Shown here: piece after piece, positions 8,741 to 17,448 of the stretch
Layout of the letters: every line of letters starts with the position of its first letter
Position numbering within the stretch: the first letter of the stretch is position 1
Assembly: GCA_902506565.1 (NCBI GenBank)
Contig: LR732703.1
Span: 4,358,883 to 4,422,882, forward strand
From: Burkholderiales bacterium 8X
GTDB taxonomy: Bacteria > Pseudomonadota > Gammaproteobacteria > Burkholderiales > Burkholderiaceae_C
DNA length: 64,000 bases
Direction of reading: 5' to 3'
Notes under the pieces: generated by a model
What the model saw: the letters and a program-made list of their open reading frames with translations, nothing else
What the model was told of the DNA's origin: nothing
The model's database searches: none
Program-made: the position numbers and the translations under genes

Positions 8741-9415
8741 CTAATGCGCCCGCCAGGTCGAGTCTGCCAGCCGTTCGTCCATGGCCTTGCCCGGCGCGCA
8801 TTGATCGGACGCGTAGACCGCGTTGAAGCCCTCGCCGCCTACCCGGCGCAAGTAGTAGCGCTGGTAATACTCGGTCGCGGCCTTGCGGGCGAACACCTCG
8901 GGCACGCCCAGCAGCACGGCCGCCCGTGCGTTGCGCTGCACCGACTGGCATTCGGTCAGCGCCTCGTTCAGCTCGCCGCGGATGTGCATGCTTTCGTGGG
9001 TGAAGATGTTGAGGCTGACGATGCCTTTCGGCTGGGGCCGGGCCGGCGAATCGATGAAGTCCATCAGCTCGCCGCAATACGGATGCTGCAACACGATCTG
9101 CCCGGTGAGCGGATTGGCATGTCCGGCCGCGAGCGTCTCGCGATCGAAGAAGGTGTCGAACACCGTATTGCAGTGCACCACCGCCCGCTTGCCGTCCGCC
9201 AGCAGGCTGGCCTTGGCCGACAGGAAACGCTCGAAGCGCCAGTACTTGAAGGGCGTCCATGCGAACAGCAGCGCCAGCACCAGGAGCGCCGCGATGTACG
9301 GCTTGGAGACCGGCGTGTCGATCGGCCGGTCGTAGCCGCGCCGAGCCACGCGGCGCAGCCTGAACTCGCGCCAGATCAGCCAGCAGAAGAACAGCGAGAC
9401 CAGCAGCCAGAGCAT
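8741..9415 (-). CDS. Uncharacterised membrane protein with an HExxH motif
   Basis: A 224-residue protein I do not recognise. It has an N-terminal hydrophobic segment (about residues 1-14), a basic stretch, a second hydrophobic segment (about 41-56) and then a soluble domain. That domain contains FTHESMHIRGELNEALTE, an HExxH zinc-peptidase-like motif followed by two glutamates at a gluzincin-like distance, and cysteines near HCNTVF, PYCGEL, ECQSVQ and DQCAPG that could form disulfides. It lies between two Bug receptor genes on the same strand, with about 60 bp separating it from the gene upstream. The start ATG 9415 is the only reasonable one. A membrane-anchored periplasmic metallopeptidase is a possibility, not an identification. 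Confidence 0.75.
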   Translation of the reverse strand: MLWLLVSLFFCWLIWREFRLRRVARRGYDRPIDTPVSKPYIAALLVLALLFAWTPFKYWRFERFLSAKASLLADGKRAVVHCNTVFDTFFDRETLAAGHANPLTGQIVLQHPYCGELMDFIDSPARPQPKGIVSLNIFTHESMHIRGELNEALTECQSVQRNARAAVLLGVPEVFARKAATEYYQRYYLRRVGGEGFNAVYASDQCAPGKAMDERLADSTWRAH

Positions 9416-9474
9416 CGGTTGCCCCGGTCAAGCGGGTCGCCGGTGGCCGGCCTGCGCCTGCACGGCCGCGCGCC

Positions 9475-10476
9475 TCAGTCGAGGCTGATGTTGCCGCGCC
9501 GCACCAGCTCGCCATAGACCTTCGACTTGGCCTCGGCATTGCGCAGGATCTCGTCCGGCGACCAGGCCAGCGGCTCGAAGGCGAAGGTGTCGAAGCGGGC
9601 GCGGATCTCGGGGTCGGCGATGACCTTGGCGACGTCGGCATTGATCTTGGCCTTGATCGCGGGCGAGACGCCCTTCGGCGTCAGGATCGAGACGAACGAG
9701 CTGACTTCGAGGCTGGCCGGTCCGCCCGCTTCGGCCATGGTCGGCACGTCCGGCATCTGCGGAATGCGCTTGGGCGCCGCGATCGCGATGTAGCGCAGCT
9801 TGCCGGCCTTGTAGATGCCCTGGCTCGACGGAATGCTCGCGAAGCTCCACGGCACCTCGCCCGAACCTACGTTGGCGAAGAGCTGCGAGACCTCGCGGTA
9901 CGGGATGTGCTGCATGCGCACGCCGGTGAGCGCCTCCAGCTGCTGCGCGCCCAGGTGGCCGGGGCTGCCGACGCCCCAGGAGCCGTAGCTCACCTGGCCG
10001 CCCTTGGCCTCGGCCACCAGGTCGGTCATGTTCTTCCACTTGGAATCGGTCGGCACCGCGACGAAGAAGGGCGTGCGAAAAAGCGAGGCCACCGGATCGA
10101 AGTGGTCGAGCGTCACGAAGTTGCGCGACTTGTACAGATGCGGCAGCGCGGCGATGTGCTCGCTGTCGAGCTGCAGCAAGGTGTAGCCGTCCGGTGCGGC
10201 GCGCCGGGCCTGGTCGATCGCGATGAAGCCGCCGCCGCCGGGCTTGTTGTCGACCACCACCCGCTGGTTCCAGAGCCGGCCCAGCTTGTCCGACACCAGC
10301 CGCAGCACGGCATCGGGGCCGCTGCCGGCGGCGAAGGGCGTGACCAGGGTGACCGGCTTGCTCGGATAGTCGGCGGCGCCCGACTGGGCGAGGGCACCGA
10401 AGGACAAGCTGGCGGCGAAGATGCCGGCAGAGAGGCTCGTGCAAAGGCCGGCAAGGCGCAGAAGGGCAGGTTTCAT
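9475..10476 (-). CDS. Bug-family (TctC) periplasmic solute receptor
   Basis: A 333-residue TctC-type receptor. The start ATG 10476 follows a GGAG ribosome site and encodes a Sec signal peptide (MKPALLRLAGLCTSLSAG, then hydrophobic to GALAQS). Family segments seen are YPSKPVTLVTPFAAGSGPD, RVVVDNKPGGGG, the YGSWGVGSPGHLGAQ hinge and IPQMPDVPTMAEAGG. The reading frame extends further upstream but that part lacks homology. It lies 121 bp downstream of the monooxygenase remnant on the same strand and was probably co-transcribed with it, suggesting an aromatic acid ligand. No transporter membrane subunits are nearby. Confidence 0.9.
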   Translation of the reverse strand: MKPALLRLAGLCTSLSAGIFAASLSFGALAQSGAADYPSKPVTLVTPFAAGSGPDAVLRLVSDKLGRLWNQRVVVDNKPGGGGFIAIDQARRAAPDGYTLLQLDSEHIAALPHLYKSRNFVTLDHFDPVASLFRTPFFVAVPTDSKWKNMTDLVAEAKGGQVSYGSWGVGSPGHLGAQQLEALTGVRMQHIPYREVSQLFANVGSGEVPWSFASIPSSQGIYKAGKLRYIAIAAPKRIPQMPDVPTMAEAGGPASLEVSSFVSILTPKGVSPAIKAKINADVAKVIADPEIRARFDTFAFEPLAWSPDEILRNAEAKSKVYGELVRRGNISLD

Positions 10477-10597
10477 GTCGATCGGATCTCCAGGAGGACG
10501 AGGATGAGAAGCTGAAGCAAAGGCACTTGAACGAGCCGAGTGAACGCGGATCAGAGCTCGGACACCGGGTTCGGATTGGCAGCGAGTATCGGGCCTC

Positions 10598-11393
10598 TCA
10601 GGCCTCCGCCAGCTGCCGCGCATCCGCCAGGCAGTGCTCGGGATTCCAGGCATAGAGCCATTCGACGGCATCGTAGAAGCGTTCGGGCGTGCGGCCCTGC
10701 CAGAGACTGTTGCGCACCAGCCGCTCGACGCCCTTGGCGTGATAAAGCCTGCCCATTTCGCGCACCGACAGCACCACCCGCGCGGTTCGCGGCACCCGGG
10801 CTGACGAGTACAGCGCGAAGGCGGCGGGCAGGTCGAAATCGCAGGCTTTCACGGCCTCGCCCAGCGTCAAGGCATCCTCGATCGCCATGCAGGCGCCCTG
10901 CGCCAGGTACTGCATCATCGGATGCGCGGCATCGCCGAGCAGGGTGGCCGAGCCCTCGCTCCAGTTCGCGATCGGGTCGCGGTCCGCCGTGCTCCAGCGC
11001 CGCCACGAAGTCGGCCGATCGAGCAGCTGCCGCGGCCGGGCATGCACGCCCTCGAAGTACGACAGCACTTCTTCCTTGCTGCCCTCGGTGACGCCCCACG
11101 TTTCCTGCTCGCGGCTGTGGAAGGTGACGACCAGGTTGTATTGCTCGCCGTGTCGCAGCGGATAGTGGACGAGGTGGCAGTCGGGGCCGGCCCAGACCAC
11201 CGGCGCGTTCCAGCGCAGGTCCTCGGGCATGTCCTCGGTCGGCACCACGGCGCGATAGACCACGTGGCCCGAGACGCGTGGCGCATCGCCGATCAGCCTG
11301 GCGCGCACCACCGACTTGACCCCGTCGCAACCCACCACCGCATCGGCTTCGAAGCGGCGCCCGTCGCGGGTGATCGCGGTCACCCGCCCGCCG

Positions 11394-11395
<2 letters not shown>
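10598..11395 (-). pseudogene. 3-hydroxybenzoate 6-monooxygenase-like flavoprotein, N-terminal third missing
   Basis: About 265 residues of a class A flavin monooxygenase are readable, ending at TGA 10598-10600. Present are the DG motif region (VGCDGVKSVVR) and the second FAD motif GDAAHPMMQYLAQGACMAIEDA. A C-terminal run (REMGRLYHAKGVERLVRN and FYDAVEWLYAWN) closely resembles 3-hydroxybenzoate 6-hydroxylases, which make gentisate. The N-terminal GxGxxG FAD-binding segment, about 120-130 residues, is absent. At about 11390-11400 the sequence switches to the first third of tuf, sharing only GCGAGC at the joint. Without the Rossmann motif the product could not bind FAD. It is either a broken gene at a rearrangement or an assembly artefact. 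Confidence 0.85.
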
Positions 11396-11747
<352 letters not shown>

Positions 11748-11860
11748 TTCTCAATCCTTGGAAGAGCATGCCCGTGTGAGGTTTAACGTCTGCATCGCAC
11801 TGCTGGATCTCTCGCCACGGGCAACGAGAGGCGCACGATCGCAGACCACTTCGAAAAAAT

Positions 11861-13969
11861 TTACTTGGCTCGTGCTGCGACGATGGCTTCGGCGACGTTG
11901 CGCGGAGCTTCCGCGTAGTGCTTGAATTCCATCGTGTAGGTGGCCCGGCCTTGCGACATCGAGCGCAAGGTGGTCGAGTAGCCGAACATCTCCGACAGCG
12001 GTACTTCGGCCTTGATCACCTTGCCGCCACCGATCATGTCGTCCATGCCCTGCACCATGCCGCGACGTGACGAGAGGTCGCCCATCACGTTGCCGGCGTA
12101 GTCCTCGGGCGTCTCGACTTCCACGGCCATCATTGGCTCGAGGATGACCGGGCTGGCCTTGCGGGCACCTTCCTTGAAACCGAAGATGGCCGCCATCTTG
12201 AACGCCATTTCGTTCGAGTCCACGTCGTGGTACGAGCCGAAGTGCAGCGTGACCTTGACGTCGACCACCGGATAGTTGGCGAGCACGCCCTGGCCCAGGG
12301 CCTCGATCACGCCCTTCTCGACCGCCGGGATGTATTCGCGCGGCACCACGCCGCCCTTGATCGCGTCGACGAACTCGAAGCCCTTGCCTGCCTCTTGCGG
12401 TTCGAGCTTGAGCACCACGTGACCGTACTGGCCCTTGCCGCCCGACTGGCGCACGAACTTGCCTTCGGCTTCATCGACCGTCTTGCGGATGGTTTCGCGA
12501 TAGGCCACCTGCGGCTTGCCGACGTTGGCTTCGACGCCGAACTCGCGCTTCATGCGGTCGACGATGATTTCGAGGTGCAGCTCGCCCATGCCGGCGATGA
12601 TGGTCTGGCCCGACTCTTCGTCCGTGCGAACGCGGAACGAGGGGTCTTCCTGCGCCAAGCGCTGCAGGGCGATGCCCATCTTTTCCTGGTCGGCCTTGGT
12701 CTTGGGTTCGACGGCCTGCGAGATCACGCTTTCCGGGAACACCATGCGCTCGAGCGTGACGACCGCGTCCGGATCGCACAGCGTTTCGCCGGTGGTGACT
12801 TCCTTCAGGCCGACACAGGCAGCGATGTCGCCCGCGCGGATTTCGCTGACTTCCTCGCGATTGTTGGCGTGCATCTGCACGATCCGGCCGATGCGCTCCT
12901 TCTTGCCGCGCACCGGGTTGTAGACGCTGTCGCCCTTGCTGAGCACGCCCGAATACACGCGAACGAAGGTGAGCTGGCCGACGAACGGATCGGTCATCAA
13001 CTTGAATGCGAGCGCCGAGAACTTCTCGCCGTCATCCGCCTTGCGGGTGACCGGCTGCTCCGACTCGTCGATGCCCGAGACCGGCGGGATGTCGAGCGGC
13101 GACGGCATGTATTCGACGACGGCGTCGAGCATGGCCTGCACGCCCTTGTTCTTGAATGCCGATCCGCACAGCATCGGCTGGATCTCGCCGGCGATCGTGC
13201 GCTGGCGAATGGCCGACTTGATCTCTTCCTCGGTCAGCTGTTCGCCTTCGAGGTACTTGTTCATCAAGTCCTCGTTGCTTTCCGCGGCAGCCTCGACCAG
13301 CTTCTCGCGGTATTCGGCGCAGACGTCGGCGAGGTCGGCCGGGATTTCTTCGTACTTGAAGGTAACGCCCTTGTCCTCGTCCCAGATGATCGCCTTCATC
13401 TTGACCAGGTCGACGATGCCCTTGAAGTGCTCCTCGGCGCCGATCGGAATCTGGATCACGACCGGGTTGGCCTTCAGGCGGTCGATCATCATCTGGCGAA
13501 CGCGCAGGAAGTTGGCACCGGTGCGGTCCATCTTGTTGACGAATGCGAGACGCGGAACCTTGTACTTGTTGGCCTGCCGCCAGACCGTTTCGGACTGCGG
13601 CTGAACGCCGCCGACGGCGTCATACACCATGACGGCGCCATCGAGCACGCGCATCGAACGCTCGACTTCGATGGTGAAGTCGACGTGGCCGGGGGTGTCG
13701 ATGATGTTGATGCGATGCTCGGCAAAGGTGCCGCCCATGCCCTTCCAGAAGCAGGTGGTGGCTGCCGAGGTGATGGTGATGCCGCGTTCCTGCTCCTGCT
13801 CCATCCAGTCCATCGTTGCGGCGCCGTCATGCACTTCGCCGATCTTGTGGTTGACGCCGGTATAGAAAAGGATGCGCTCGGTGGTGGTGGTCTTGCCGGC
13901 GTCGATATGCGCAGAGATGCCGATGTTGCGATACCGCTCGATGGGTGTCTTGCGTGATTTTTCGGTCAT
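11861..13969 (-). CDS. fusA: Elongation factor G
   Basis: A complete 702-residue EF-G, the GTPase that drives translocation on the ribosome. The start is ATG 13969 (MTEKSRKTPIERYRNIGISAH). GTPase motifs are AHIDAGKTT (G1), RGITITSAAT (switch I region), DTPGHVDFT (G3), NKMDRTGA (G4) and GSAFKNKG (G5 area). Domains III-V follow, including the domain IV segment GGKGQYGHVVL and ESVISQAVEPKT in domain III. It lies between rpsG and tuf, in the order of the str operon, transcribed leftwards from the rpsL promoter. Nothing in the frame is unusual. Confidence 0.98.
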   Translation of the reverse strand: MTEKSRKTPIERYRNIGISAHIDAGKTTTTERILFYTGVNHKIGEVHDGAATMDWMEQEQERGITITSAATTCFWKGMGGTFAEHRINIIDTPGHVDFTIEVERSMRVLDGAVMVYDAVGGVQPQSETVWRQANKYKVPRLAFVNKMDRTGANFLRVRQMMIDRLKANPVVIQIPIGAEEHFKGIVDLVKMKAIIWDEDKGVTFKYEEIPADLADVCAEYREKLVEAAAESNEDLMNKYLEGEQLTEEEIKSAIRQRTIAGEIQPMLCGSAFKNKGVQAMLDAVVEYMPSPLDIPPVSGIDESEQPVTRKADDGEKFSALAFKLMTDPFVGQLTFVRVYSGVLSKGDSVYNPVRGKKERIGRIVQMHANNREEVSEIRAGDIAACVGLKEVTTGETLCDPDAVVTLERMVFPESVISQAVEPKTKADQEKMGIALQRLAQEDPSFRVRTDEESGQTIIAGMGELHLEIIVDRMKREFGVEANVGKPQVAYRETIRKTVDEAEGKFVRQSGGKGQYGHVVLKLEPQEAGKGFEFVDAIKGGVVPREYIPAVEKGVIEALGQGVLANYPVVDVKVTLHFGSYHDVDSNEMAFKMAAIFGFKEGARKASPVILEPMMAVEVETPEDYAGNVMGDLSSRRGMVQGMDDMIGGGKVIKAEVPLSEMFGYSTTLRSMSQGRATYTMEFKHYAEAPRNVAEAIVAARAK

Positions 13970-13990
13970 GGTTTACTCCGTTAACGGATG

Positions 13991-14024
13991 AAAGCCCGCC
14001 CACCGGTCGGGCGGGTCGGGCTTT
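13991..14024 (-). promoter_or_regulatory. Hairpin in the rpsG-fusA intergenic gap
   Basis: An 8-bp perfect inverted repeat AAAGCCCG (13991-13998) with CGGGCTTT (14017-14024), plus further GC pairing inside the loop, lies in the 80-bp gap between rpsG and fusA. There is no T-run after the stem on the transcribed strand, so it is more likely an attenuating or mRNA-processing/stabilising structure than a full terminator. Confidence 0.4.
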
Positions 14025-14049
14025 CGGTTCGTCTGGTTTAGGAAAGAAT

Positions 14050-14523
14050 TTAGAAGCGGAAGTGGCTGAACGCCTTGTTGGCTTCGGCCATGCGGTGGAC
14101 TTCATCGCGACGCTTCATGGCGCCGCCACGGCCTTCGGTGGCCTCGAGCAGTTCGTTTGCCAGGCGCTGAGCCATCGACTTCTCGCCACGCTTGCGGGCG
14201 GCTTCCTTGATCCAGCGCATCGACAGCGCCAGGCGGCGCACGGGACGCACTTCGACCGGCACCTGGTAGTTCGCACCGCCGACGCGGCGCGACTTCACTT
14301 CGACCATCGGCTTCACGTTGTTGATGGCAACGGTGAATGCCTCGACCGGATCCTTGTCCGGGTTCTTTTTCTCGATGAGGTCGAGGGCGCCATAGATGAT
14401 GCGCTCTGCGACAGCCTTCTTGCCGCCTTCCATGATCACGTTCATGAACTTCGACAGCTCGACATTGCCGTACTTGGGGTCCGGCAGGATTTCACGTTTG
14501 GGAACTTCGCGACGACGTGGCAT
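14050..14523 (-). CDS. rpsG: 30S ribosomal protein S7
   Basis: A 157-residue S7 starting MPRRREVPKREILPDP at ATG 14523. S7 nucleates the 3' major (head) domain of 16S rRNA and, in many bacteria, represses translation of its own operon. The beta-hairpin region QVPVEVRPVRRLAL and the C-terminal helix ending NKAFSHFRF are present, with the usual length of 156 or so residues. It is the second gene of the leftward str operon, 135 bp after rpsL and 80 bp before fusA. Confidence 0.98.
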   Translation of the reverse strand: MPRRREVPKREILPDPKYGNVELSKFMNVIMEGGKKAVAERIIYGALDLIEKKNPDKDPVEAFTVAINNVKPMVEVKSRRVGGANYQVPVEVRPVRRLALSMRWIKEAARKRGEKSMAQRLANELLEATEGRGGAMKRRDEVHRMAEANKAFSHFRF

Positions 14524-14658
14524 TTTTAGAACCTCTTTGCTTCAGTTGGCACCGATCCGGGTGCCGCGAGAGCCGACCAGGACTCTCACTTACTCGACCC
14601 ACAACGGGTCACTTCGTTCGAGACGCCTGCCAGGGCGAACCGAACACCGAATGAAAAA

Positions 14659-15036
14659 TCAAGCCTTCTTGGGGCGCTTGGCGCCGTACTTGGAGCGCGA
14701 CTGCTTGCGATCCTTGACGCCTTGCAAGTCGAGCGAACCGCGCACGATGTGATAGCGCACACCGGGCAAGTCCTTGACCCGGCCGCCACGAACCAGCACC
14801 ACGCTGTGCTCCTGGAGGTTGTGACCTTCGCCGCCGATGTACGAGATGACTTCGAAGCCGTTGGTCAGGCGAACCTTGGCGACCTTGCGAAGTGCGGAAT
14901 TAGGCTTCTTGGGCGTGGTGGTGTAGACCCGGGTGCAGACGCCGCGGCGCTGCGGCGAGTTCTGCATGGCAGGGCTTTTCGACTTGATCTTTTCGACCTC
15001 GCGACCCTGACGCACCAGTTGATTGATGGTTGGCAT
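14659..15036 (-). CDS. rpsL: 30S ribosomal protein S12
   Basis: A 125-residue S12 with start ATG 15036 (MPTINQLVRQGREVEK); a longer frame to 15177 runs through the promoter and is not coding. S12 sits at the decoding centre. The streptomycin-sensitive residues are retained: TPKKPNSALRK with Lys at 43-44, and GGRVKDLPG with Lys88. The C-terminal SRSKYGAKRPKKA tail is intact. It is first in the str operon, and the promoter lies about 115-140 bp upstream. Confidence 0.98.
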   Translation of the reverse strand: MPTINQLVRQGREVEKIKSKSPAMQNSPQRRGVCTRVYTTTPKKPNSALRKVAKVRLTNGFEVISYIGGEGHNLQEHSVVLVRGGRVKDLPGVRYHIVRGSLDLQGVKDRKQSRSKYGAKRPKKA

Positions 15037-15148
15037 GAATGAATAAGTCCCAAACTCTCCAGCTTGATTTCCCGAGCGCGACGTGACGGCTGGGAAGCTG
15101 GAATTGACAAAAACGTGAAACCCTTCGGATTTTTCCGAAAAGCCCACG

Positions 15149-15177
15149 AGTATAGCAGCGCGAATCGGTGGTCGCAA
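15149..15177 (-). promoter_or_regulatory. str operon promoter
   Basis: On the reverse strand TTGCGA (15177-15172), a 17-bp spacer and TATACT (15154-15149) form a near-consensus sigma70 promoter. The predicted start is near 15142, leaving a leader of about 105 nt before rpsL. The leader opens with a small perfect hairpin (TTCGGA/TCCGAA, 15124-15139). This is the strongest promoter-like sequence in the left half of the window, as expected for ribosomal protein genes. Confidence 0.7.
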
Positions 15178-15214
15178 TCCTGCGGCTCCGAAGAGCCTTT
15201 GGCGCGACCGCGGC

Positions 15215-16384
15215 TTACTTGATCCAGAGCCTGACGGCGTCCCACGCGCGCCCGAGCACGCCAGCTTGCTCGACCGGCTCCAGCGCGAGCAACGGAACCT
15301 CGGCCACCGGCTGATCGGCCAGCGTCACCTTGAGCGACCCCAGCGGCTGCAGCTTGGTGAACGGGGCGACCAACGGATCCGGCCGCACCACCTGCGTCTT
15401 GATCTTGCTGGCAGAGCCCGAAGGAACCGCGACCACGATCGGCTCGACGCGGCCCAGCTTGACCGTGTTTTCCTTGCCCTTCCAGACCGGCGGCGTGGCG
15501 ACTGCCTGATTGGCTTCGAACAAACGCACCGCGTCGTAGGCGGTGTAGCCCCAATTGAGAAGCTTCTGCGATTCGTTGGCCCGCACGTTCTCGCTCGAAG
15601 CGCCGAGCACGATCGACAACAGCCGACGTCCGCCGGCAAGATTCGGAAAGTCGCGCTTGGCGGTCACGATCATGCAGTAGCCCGCGGCATCGGTATGCCC
15701 GGTCTTGAGGCCGTCGACCGTCGGATCGCGAAAGAGCAGCAGATTGCGGTTGGTGTCGTTGGTGGACGGCGTGCCGGGGTAACGGTACTTCTTGATCGCG
15801 TAGTAGTGCACGTACTCCGGAAAGTCGCGCATCAGCCGGGTCGCGAGGATGCCGAGGTCGCGTGCGGTGGTCGTGTGGCCCGGCGCGGTCAATCCCTCGG
15901 GATTCTTGTAGGCGGTGTTCTTGAGGCCGAGCGCCTTGGCCTGCTCGTTCATCAGCTCGACGAAATGCTCGACCGTGCCGCCCACGCCTTCGGCCAGCGC
16001 CACGGTGGCGTCGTTGCCCGACTGCACGATCAGGCCCTTGATCAGGTCTTCGACCGGCACCTGCATCTTCGGATCGATGAACATCCGCGAGCCGGGCATC
16101 TTCCAGGCACGCTGGCTGACCGGCAAAGTTTGCTGCAGCGTGATCTTCTTCGCCTTGAGTGCGTCGAACACGAGGTAGGCACTCATCAGCTTGGTGAGCG
16201 ATGCCGGCTCCACGGGCGTGTCGATGTCTTTCTGCGCCAGCATCTGGTTGGCCGTCACGTCCATCAGCAGGAAGCTGCGCGCGGCAACCTCGGGTGCGGC
16301 CGGAACTTGCGCAGCGGCAAGCATGCAGAAGGAAGCAGCCGCGGCGAGGGTGATCGCGCGAAACGCGTCAAGGAAACGATTCAT
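15215..16384 (-). CDS. D-alanyl-D-alanine carboxypeptidase, S11 family (PBP5/6 type)
   Basis: A 389-residue low-molecular-weight penicillin-binding protein that trims the terminal D-Ala from peptidoglycan stem peptides. A Sec signal (MNRFLDAFRAITLAAAASFC, then to AAAQVPA) leads into the catalytic domain with SLTK (Ser62 to Lys65), SGN (122-124) and KTG (227-229). The C-terminal beta-rich domain (from about residue 290) ends with an amphipathic ARAWDAVRLWIK-like helix, which in PBP5/6 anchors the protein to the outer face of the inner membrane. It is close to dacC/dacA in type. It lies upstream of the str promoter on the same strand. Confidence 0.93.
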   Translation of the reverse strand: MNRFLDAFRAITLAAAASFCMLAAAQVPAAPEVAARSFLLMDVTANQMLAQKDIDTPVEPASLTKLMSAYLVFDALKAKKITLQQTLPVSQRAWKMPGSRMFIDPKMQVPVEDLIKGLIVQSGNDATVALAEGVGGTVEHFVELMNEQAKALGLKNTAYKNPEGLTAPGHTTTARDLGILATRLMRDFPEYVHYYAIKKYRYPGTPSTNDTNRNLLLFRDPTVDGLKTGHTDAAGYCMIVTAKRDFPNLAGGRRLLSIVLGASSENVRANESQKLLNWGYTAYDAVRLFEANQAVATPPVWKGKENTVKLGRVEPIVVAVPSGSASKIKTQVVRPDPLVAPFTKLQPLGSLKVTLADQPVAEVPLLALEPVEQAGVLGRAWDAVRLWIK

Positions 16385-16402
16385 GGGGTGAGAGAAGGAA
16401 AG

Positions 16403-17038
16403 CTACGAGCCCGCGCTGAGATGGCGAGCGACAACACGCTTGAGGAGCGGCAATTGTCCGTGAAAGAAATGTTCGACTCCGGGGATGACTGTGACAGGAA
16501 GTGACTGCGGCCGAGCCCAATCCATGACGGAAGCGAGGGGCACCGTTTCATCCAGTTCGCCATGCAGGACCAAGGTTCTTTCATGAACCTCGGCCGGCAG
16601 GCTGCCGACCGAAAACCGCGAGGTGGCGGTGCCGACCAGCACCAGATGGCGAACATCCCGCGAAGCCCACAGCGACTCCAGCACGCGGCTCGCGACGAAC
16701 GCGCCGAACGAGAAGCCGGCAATGCCGATGGCGCCCGCCGGCGCGAGCTGCTCGACGACGGCGATCATGTCCTCGGTCTCGCCGCGCCCCTCGTCATGCG
16801 CGCCTTCGCTGCCGCCGACGCCCCGGAAGTTGAATCGCACCGCGGTCCAGCCGCAGGCGACGAAGGCCCGTGCGATGGTCGCGACGACCTTGTTGTCCAT
16901 CGTTCCGCCGAAAAGCGGATGCGGGTGGGCGATGAACGCGACGCCCTTCTCTTCGGTGCCGGCTGGTGGACGATCTCGAACCGCCGCGATCCGGCCCGCG
17001 GCGCCGGTCAGTTCGAGGTTTTCCGAACGAGCGTTCAT
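16403..17038 (-). CDS. Alpha/beta hydrolase
   Basis: A 211-residue small hydrolase. The start ATG 17038 (MNARSENLELTGAAG) has GAGG 6-7 bp upstream; the frame extends upstream to 17311 but that part lies inside the ferredoxin gene. Features are AHPHPLFGGTMDNKV, NFRGVGGSEG, the nucleophile elbow GFSFGAF (Ser in GxSxG), an acid in LHGELDETVP and a late His in GVEHFFHG. This matches the PhaZ-unrelated, YfhR-like family of about 210 residues common in Proteobacteria; the substrate is unknown. It follows the 2Fe-2S protein by only 8 bp, suggesting co-transcription. Confidence 0.85.
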   Translation of the reverse strand: MNARSENLELTGAAGRIAAVRDRPPAGTEEKGVAFIAHPHPLFGGTMDNKVVATIARAFVACGWTAVRFNFRGVGGSEGAHDEGRGETEDMIAVVEQLAPAGAIGIAGFSFGAFVASRVLESLWASRDVRHLVLVGTATSRFSVGSLPAEVHERTLVLHGELDETVPLASVMDWARPQSLPVTVIPGVEHFFHGQLPLLKRVVARHLSAGS

Positions 17039-17046
17039 GAGAAGCC

Positions 17047-17403
17047 TCAGCGACCCACGTCCTTCGGCAGCAAGAGGCGCTCGACCACTTCGCCGTTCTT
17101 GAGGTGCGACTCGACGATCTCGTCGATGTCCTCCTTGTCGACGAAGGTGTACCAGACCGCTTCCGGATAGACCACGGCGACCGGTCCGCCGGCGCAGCGA
17201 TCGAGGCATCCGGCCTTGTTGACCCGGACCTTCCCGGGACCGGAGAGCCCGGCTTCCTTGACGCGCGACTTGCAGCGGTCGAAGCCTGCCTGGGCGTCGT
17301 GCCTTGCACATGAATCTTCCCCGCCCTTGCGCTCGTTCAGGCAGAAGAAGATATGGCGGCCGTAATAGCCGGTCGATGGCGACGGTTGGGTGTTGCTGGA
17401 CAT
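17047..17403 (-). CDS. (2Fe-2S) ferredoxin domain protein, thioredoxin-like fold
   Basis: A 118-residue protein with a thioredoxin-like 2Fe-2S ferredoxin pattern. There is a first cysteine in HIFFCLNERKGG and a second about 12 residues later (EDSCARH). A final pair lies in NKAGCLDRCAGGPV, followed by VAVVYPEAVWYTFV, a segment typical of the family. It resembles the shethna-type and NuoE-like ferredoxins found as stand-alone proteins in Burkholderiales. It probably transfers electrons in the cytosol; the partner is unknown. The start is ATG 17403, and the alpha/beta hydrolase follows closely downstream. Confidence 0.85.
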   Translation of the reverse strand: MSSNTQPSPSTGYYGRHIFFCLNERKGGEDSCARHDAQAGFDRCKSRVKEAGLSGPGKVRVNKAGCLDRCAGGPVAVVYPEAVWYTFVDKEDIDEIVESHLKNGEVVERLLLPKDVGR

Positions 17404-17448
17404 CCGTTCATTCTAGGGAAGCATGCCGTTCCCGAGCCTTTCGAAGGC

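Noticed and set aside
14659..15036. Streptomycin-resistant rpsL allele
   Set aside because: Lysines at 43 and 88 are unchanged.
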